From Actinomycetes bacterium (GTDB taxonomy: Bacteria > Actinomycetota > Acidimicrobiia > Acidimicrobiales > RAAP-2): a DNA stretch of 17,055 nucleotides. Position numbers and translations under genes: made by a program. Numbering within the stretch: the stretch's first letter is position 1; the number at the start of each line of letters is the position of its first letter. The notes beneath the pieces were generated by a model. The model was not told the origin of the DNA. It worked only from the letters and a program-made list of their open reading frames with translations, and did not search any database. The DNA is taken from contig JAJYZN010000041.1 of the NCBI GenBank assembly GCA_021799915.1, positions 1 through 17,055 on the forward strand, given 5' to 3'. Below, piece by piece: positions 13,868 through 17,055 of the stretch.

Positions 13868-14425
13868 TCAGCCGAGCCAGGTCTCAGCAGCACTCAGCAG
13901 GAATCGACTGACCGCCAGGCTCCGGTCGAACACGTCACAGAGGAGCTCCTCGCCTCCGAGGATCCGGGCCAGTGAGACGGGGTGCCGGGCCACGATGTTC
14001 AGGCGACGCTCGGAACCGTCAGTGGCCGAGGCGAATGAATCGATGGCCGAGACCTCGAGCGGAAGCTCGATGCCGCCGACTCCGGCGAGGTCGATGGCGA
14101 GGCGAAGGAGGTCCGGCCCTTCGGGCAACGGCGGGAGCGCCCACGTGAAGGTCAAGGGGAAGTGGAATTCGTCTGGGGGCTCTTGGTCTTCGGGCAACGT
14201 CATCACGACGTCCTCGAACGAGAGGAGCACGCGTGGGTCCACGTCGAGGGCCAGATGGAGGTCCAAGGGTCCTCCGCACCCGTCTTCGGGGTGCAGGTCC
14301 ACCTCCCACACCTGCCGGAGGGAGTACGTCTCGACGAAGTGCCGTTCGTCGTGGACGTGGAACCCGTGGTCCACGCAGTGATCCTTGAGCTCGGCGACGT
14401 AGCCGGCGACATCGATAGCAGCCAC
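13868..14425 (-). CDS. Unknown 185-residue soluble acidic protein
   Basis: Starts at GTG 14425, with a TAGGCT box nine bases upstream. The protein is acidic, has no signal peptide or membrane segment, and begins with IDVAGYVAELKDHCVDHGFH. Its middle is beta-like and His/Asp-rich (QVWEVDLHPEDGCGGPLDLH, LALDVDPRVLLSFEDVV) and its end is helical (SLAVSRFLLSAAETWLG). I do not recognise the family. It precedes the lipoprotein gene with one base between stop and start, and diverges from the inositol monophosphatase-family gene from a 58-base shared promoter region. Confidence 0.7.
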   Translation of the reverse strand: MAAIDVAGYVAELKDHCVDHGFHVHDERHFVETYSLRQVWEVDLHPEDGCGGPLDLHLALDVDPRVLLSFEDVVMTLPEDQEPPDEFHFPLTFTWALPPLPEGPDLLRLAIDLAGVGGIELPLEVSAIDSFASATDGSERRLNIVARHPVSLARILGGEELLCDVFDRSLAVSRFLLSAAETWLG

Positions 14426-14434
14426 AGCACCGCC

Positions 14435-14440
14435 AGCCTA
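14435..14440 (-). promoter_or_regulatory. -10 box TAGGCT for the 185-residue gene
   Basis: On the minus strand, TAGGCT ends nine bases before GTG 14425, which would give a leader of only about two bases. Confidence 0.45.
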
Positions 14441-14470
14441 GCTTCGCCGATCGGAGCTCAGGCCGAGCAG

Positions 14471-14476
14471 TAGGGT
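14471..14476 (+). promoter_or_regulatory. -10 box TAGGGT of a leaderless promoter
   Basis: TAGGGT is followed by exactly seven bases and then GTG 14484, placing transcription start on the start codon. It supports GTG 14484 as the true start. Confidence 0.6.
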
Positions 14477-14483
14477 CGGAGCA

Positions 14484-15359
14484 GTGCAGGACGGGGAGCT
14501 TCTCGAGGTGCTCGGTGCGGCCGCTTCCGCCGTGCATTCGGCCCTCGGCCGCACCGACGGCTGGCGGCGCCCGGGGGGGCGGCCGGGGCAGTACCACCTG
14601 GACCTGGTGGCCGATGCCGCGGCGCTCGCAGTGCTCCACCGGGCCGGGCTGACGGTCCTCTCCGAGGAGTCGGGCGTCACTGGGCCGACTGACAGGGCTC
14701 GTCGAGACGATGCCACTGAGCACGTAGCCGGGCGCGATCACGGGGGCCTTCTGGTCGTGTTGGATCCCGTCGACGGATCGACCAACGCGTCGCTGGGTCT
14801 TCCCTGGTACGCCACGAGCCTCTGCGTGCTCGACGATGCCGGTCCGAGGGTGGCGCTCGTGGTGAACCAGGCCAGCGGGACGCGCTACGAGGCCATCAGA
14901 GGTGGTGGCGCGACCCGGGACGGTACGCGCCTCACGGCGTCGGGCTGTCGGCACGTGAGCGAAGCGGTGATCGGGATCTCCGGATATCCCGACGTTCCCC
15001 CGCGGTGGGCGCAATTCCGTGCGTTGGGTGCAGCCGCGTTGGACCTGTGTGCCGTCGCCGAAGGGGTGCTCGACGGATACCTGGTCGGGAGTGGATCCTC
15101 CCTGTACGGATGGGACTATCTGGGGGGGATCCTCATGTGCGCCGAAGCCGGATCGGTCGCCGTCGACGCGTCCGGCGAGGACCTGGTGGTCCGGGACTCG
15201 TCGGCCAGGGCGCCGGTGGTGGCCGCGACTCCCGAGCTGCTCGACGACCTCCTCGCCAGTGTCGGACGTCGGGCTGTCGCTCCCTGGGAAGGTGGCACAA
15301 AGAATGCTGTGATCGCTGATCGGGAGCCGAGCACGGGTTCCGGTAACGTGACGCGATGA
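14484..15359 (+). CDS. Inositol monophosphatase-family phosphatase
   Basis: A 291-residue cytoplasmic enzyme of the Mg2+-dependent, Li+-sensitive phosphatase superfamily. Seen: LSEES (59-63; Glu61/Glu62 for metal), the hallmark LDPVDGSTNASLG (93-105; Asp94 and Asp97), and the second metal motif YGWDYLGGILMCAEAG (208-223; Asp211). The usual DPIDGT and WDxAAG motifs are thus slightly changed (DPVDGS, WDYLGG). Members hydrolyse inositol phosphates, histidinol phosphate, fructose bisphosphate or PAP; in actinobacteria they feed inositol, mycothiol or histidine pathways. The substrate here cannot be told. GTG 14484 is set by the TAGGGT box. The C-terminal 25 residues look unrelated to the fold. 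Its stop overlaps the next gene's start as ATGA. Confidence 0.85.
   Translation: MQDGELLEVLGAAASAVHSALGRTDGWRRPGGRPGQYHLDLVADAAALAVLHRAGLTVLSEESGVTGPTDRARRDDATEHVAGRDHGGLLVVLDPVDGSTNASLGLPWYATSLCVLDDAGPRVALVVNQASGTRYEAIRGGGATRDGTRLTASGCRHVSEAVIGISGYPDVPPRWAQFRALGAAALDLCAVAEGVLDGYLVGSGSSLYGWDYLGGILMCAEAGSVAVDASGEDLVVRDSSARAPVVAATPELLDDLLASVGRRAVAPWEGGTKNAVIADREPSTGSGNVTR
15344..15349 (+). promoter_or_regulatory. Possible -10 box TAACGT before the 124-residue gene
   Basis: TAACGT is followed by six bases and ATG 15356. It lies inside the 3' end of the phosphatase gene. The gene could be read both by coupling through ATGA and as a leaderless transcript. Confidence 0.4.
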
Positions 15360-15730
15360 CCGACGCCGCGACTCCCCCGCTCGACGACCTGGCCGTCGAC
15401 TACTCGATCGGGCAGGTCATGGAAGCGCTCTCGATCCTCGAGATTCGCGGCGAGCTGCCCAAATGGGCACTTCCCCATGTCAGCGCGGTGGAGTCGGTCC
15501 TCAGCCCATCTGGGGTGTATCCCCCGTATGTGGGCCAGTGTGCCACCCGGGTCTGCCAGCAACACGGGTTCGTGCTCGACGCCATCGTCGGCGGCCTCCA
15601 CGAGCTCGTCCTCGATGGCACGACCGGGAGTGGATGCCCGATACGAACGGTGCGGACCTTCCTCTCGGGATGGCGGAAGGAGATGCGGGCGTCTCGCCCC
15701 ACCCCCAAATTCACGCCCAGACCACGTTGA
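15356..15730 (+). CDS. Unknown 124-residue protein coupled to the phosphatase gene
   Basis: A small soluble protein with no signal peptide or membrane segment. It begins MTDAATPPLDDLAVDYSIGQ and has a Val/Leu-rich core, with two nearby Cys (QCATRVCQQ), ending in a basic tail (FLSGWRKEMRASRPTPKFT). I do not recognise the family. The ATG overlaps the stop of the phosphatase gene by four bases, and a TAACGT box lies six bases before it. The next 194 bases to the tRNA hold no gene that I can support. Confidence 0.55.
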   Translation: MTDAATPPLDDLAVDYSIGQVMEALSILEIRGELPKWALPHVSAVESVLSPSGVYPPYVGQCATRVCQQHGFVLDAIVGGLHELVLDGTTGSGCPIRTVRTFLSGWRKEMRASRPTPKFTPRPR

Positions 15731-15860
15731 GCTCCTGGAGGAGCTGGTGTCAGCAACAGGATTGAACTGAGCCGGTACCTGAGAAGCACCGCTTCAGGCG
15801 ACGTGGGTTCGGGCCGTGGTTCGTGATTGGGCACCTGAGCCGGCCCATGCGCTGGTGACG

Positions 15861-15866
15861 TACCAT
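15861..15866 (+). promoter_or_regulatory. -10 box TACCAT, likely tRNA promoter
   Basis: TACCAT lies about 59 bases before the tRNA and would start transcription near 15873. Its surroundings (GTGACGTACCATCA) resemble those of the box before the aldehyde dehydrogenase gene (GTGAGTACCATCA). Confidence 0.4.
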
Positions 15867-15924
15867 CAGCGGACCGATGCTCCCCGATGACCGTGGGCTC
15901 ACGGAGTCGGGTCGGGCGACGAGC

Positions 15925-16001
15925 GGGCGCTTAGCTCAGATGGTCAGAGCAGCTGGCTTACAACCAGCAGGCCGGGGGTTCGAGTCCCTCAGCGCCCACC
16001 A
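15925..16001 (+). tRNA. tRNA-Val (anticodon UAC)
   Basis: All four arms fold. The acceptor stem GGGCGCT (15925-15931) pairs with AGCGCCC (15991-15997). The D arm is GCTC/GAGC. The anticodon stem GCTGG/CCAGC encloses the loop CTTACAA with anticodon TAC at 15959-15961. The T arm GGGGG/CCCTC has one G-T pair and loop TTCGAGT. The discriminator is A (15998), usual for valine, and CCA is encoded (15999-16001). A run of five T follows. It reads codon GTA. The 3' half is antisense to the end of the serine recombinase gene. Confidence 0.97.
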
Positions 16002-17055
16002 TTTTTGTCACGGCGCGAGACGCCGACGTGGGGGCGGTTTGGCTGGGGTTTTCGGCCGGATCGGTGGGGATGCCGCCGCGTACGAGGTAGGTGGGTTGGA
16101 TGACGCCGGGTTCGACGACGACGAGGCGGTGGACGAAGGCTTGGGCGGCAGCCTTGCGATGAGCGTCGGTGCCGTTGGCGACGATGTGGGCGAGCTCGGT
16201 GCGTAGGGTGTCAATGTCGGTTTGGGCGGGCGGGTCCATCGCGGCGAGGTCGGCTGCTTCTTCGAGCTCGTCGCGCCGGGTCTTCAAGGTGCGGGCACGC
16301 TCGCCGAGGTCGCGGACGCGCGGTCCGAACATGTCGTCGCTGATGGTGCCGGCCTCGAAGGCGCGGATGTAGCGCTCGATGGCGGCTTCGGTCTTTTTCA
16401 GCTCGGCGGTGGTGGCGTCGATCTCGTCGCGGTGTTGGTGGGTGGTGGTGGCGATCTGTTGGGTCTTGACGGCGACGGCGCGTGCGATGAGGTCGGGGTC
16501 GGCGTAGAAGGTGAGGAGGGCGTCGAGGACGGCGGCTTCTATGACATCGGCGCGGATGCGCTCGCCGTCGCAGGCGTCTTTGCCGTAGCGCTGGCGGGTG
16601 AAGCAGGCGTAGTAGCGGTAGCGGTGGCCTCGACCGGCTGCGGAGACACCGACGTAGTTCCGTCCGCAGCTCTTGCAGGTGATGAGCCCGGTGAGGAGGT
16701 AGTCGGGGTGGGCGTGGGTCATGCGCCGGTCGTAGCTCTCGCCGCGCTCGGCGAGGAGGGCCTGGGCCCGTTCGAAGAGCGCGGGGTCGATGAGGGGCTG
16801 GTCGGGTTGGTGGCAGACGTCGCGGAAGGTGACCTCGCCCAGGTAGCTGCGGTTGCGCAGGATGAACAGCACGGCCTTGGGTGACCAGCGCCGGCCGCTT
16901 CGGGTCCGGCAGGCATCCGCGTTGAGCTCTGCGGCGATGGTGGCGGCACCGGCGTGGTCGATGCCGTAGCGGGTGAAGATGCGTTCGACGAGGGGGAACT
17001 CGGCGGGTTCGATGGCGAGGTGCTTGTCGTCGTCGAGGCGCAGCCCGTAGGGGAC
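15958..17055 (-). CDS. Large serine recombinase, C-terminal part (5' end beyond the window)
   Basis: 365 residues are visible; the frame is open to the window edge. Order: the Recombinase domain (visible 1-95) starting VPYGLRLDDDKHLAIEPAEF and containing WSPKAVLFILRNRSYLGEV; a zinc ribbon with CKSC (127, 130) and Cys 151 and 162; a long coiled coil (about 185-265); and a C-terminal tail. The N-terminal catalytic domain with the nucleophilic serine should lie to the right. Such enzymes integrate and excise phages and islands by recombining short att sites. The last residues, MVGAEGLEPPACWL, are an antisense reading of the tRNA 3' half, and the TAA stop comes from tRNA bases 15958-15960. The natural C-terminus in the free element is therefore probably different. 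The visible frame is undamaged. Confidence 0.92.
   Translation of the reverse strand, partial: VPYGLRLDDDKHLAIEPAEFPLVERIFTRYGIDHAGAATIAAELNADACRTRSGRRWSPKAVLFILRNRSYLGEVTFRDVCHQPDQPLIDPALFERAQALLAERGESYDRRMTHAHPDYLLTGLITCKSCGRNYVGVSAAGRGHRYRYYACFTRQRYGKDACDGERIRADVIEAAVLDALLTFYADPDLIARAVAVKTQQIATTTHQHRDEIDATTAELKKTEAAIERYIRAFEAGTISDDMFGPRVRDLGERARTLKTRRDELEEAADLAAMDPPAQTDIDTLRTELAHIVANGTDAHRKAAAQAFVHRLVVVEPGVIQPTYLVRGGIPTDPAENPSQTAPTSASRAVTKMVGAEGLEPPACWL
15962..16006. other. Likely attachment site of an integrated element (tRNA 3' half)
   Basis: The 3' half of the tRNA, its CCA and the T run are also the last codons of the recombinase gene on the other strand. Integration into a tRNA 3' end, with the tRNA kept intact, would produce exactly this junction. 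The exact core cannot be set without the other end of the element, which would lie beyond the right edge. Confidence 0.45.

Noticed and set aside
15877..16206. 109-residue plus-strand open frame over the tRNA
   Set aside because: It runs through the tRNA and antisense to the recombinase coding sequence; it is a shadow frame.
1..17055. CRISPR array, toxin-antitoxin pair or biosynthetic cluster
   Set aside because: No regularly spaced repeats were seen, and no toxin, Cas or synthase motifs occur in the translated frames.

Overview
The window is about 17 kb of very G+C-rich DNA with short intergenic gaps. It looks like the chromosome of a high-GC Actinomycetota. Three things point there: a SARP-type regulator with a winged helix and BTAD domain, frequent GTG/TTG starts, and several TANNNT boxes placed 6-7 bases before a start codon, as expected for leaderless transcripts. 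A member of Acidimicrobiia or a relative is a reasonable guess, but the class cannot be fixed from the sequence alone.

Layout. 2-646 (+) is the 3' end of an amino acid permease. 4866-662 (-) is a tight three-gene operon: a sigma-like HTH protein, a membrane-anchored Ser/Thr/Pro-rich exported protein, and a 913-residue transmembrane regulator with a LysM domain and a SARP-type DNA-binding end. 4996-5397 (+) is a small unknown protein. 8014-5423 (-) holds a MASE4-GGDEF diguanylate cyclase and an APH-like phosphotransferase. 8159-9625 (+) is an aldehyde dehydrogenase. 9624-13447 is a cell-envelope locus: a broken copy of an acyltransferase 3' end, a CHAP-domain exported hydrolase (-), and an intact OatA-like acyltransferase/SGNH protein (+). 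14425-13420 (-) holds an unknown protein and a lipoprotein. 14484-15730 (+) holds an inositol monophosphatase-family enzyme and a small unknown protein. 15925-16001 (+) is tRNA-Val(UAC). From 15958 to the right edge (-) lies the C-terminal part of a large serine recombinase whose 3' end runs antisense into the tRNA gene.

Main points. (1) The LysM/SARP protein has a predicted topology that puts the peptidoglycan-binding domain outside and the DNA-binding domain inside, so it could link cell-wall state directly to transcription, perhaps with its two operon partners. (2) The acyltransferase 3' end occurs twice as a direct repeat, 430 bp against 880 bp, differing by a 450-bp in-frame deletion. 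The repeat runs past the stop codon into the 3' ends of two unrelated convergent genes, so the CHAP protein and the lipoprotein share the same last residues. (3) The recombinase stop codon is read from the tRNA anticodon region on the opposite strand, which marks the tRNA 3' half as the likely integration site of a mobile element lying beyond the right edge. (4) A perfect 38-bp G/C palindrome sits inside the regulator gene, just after its last membrane segment.
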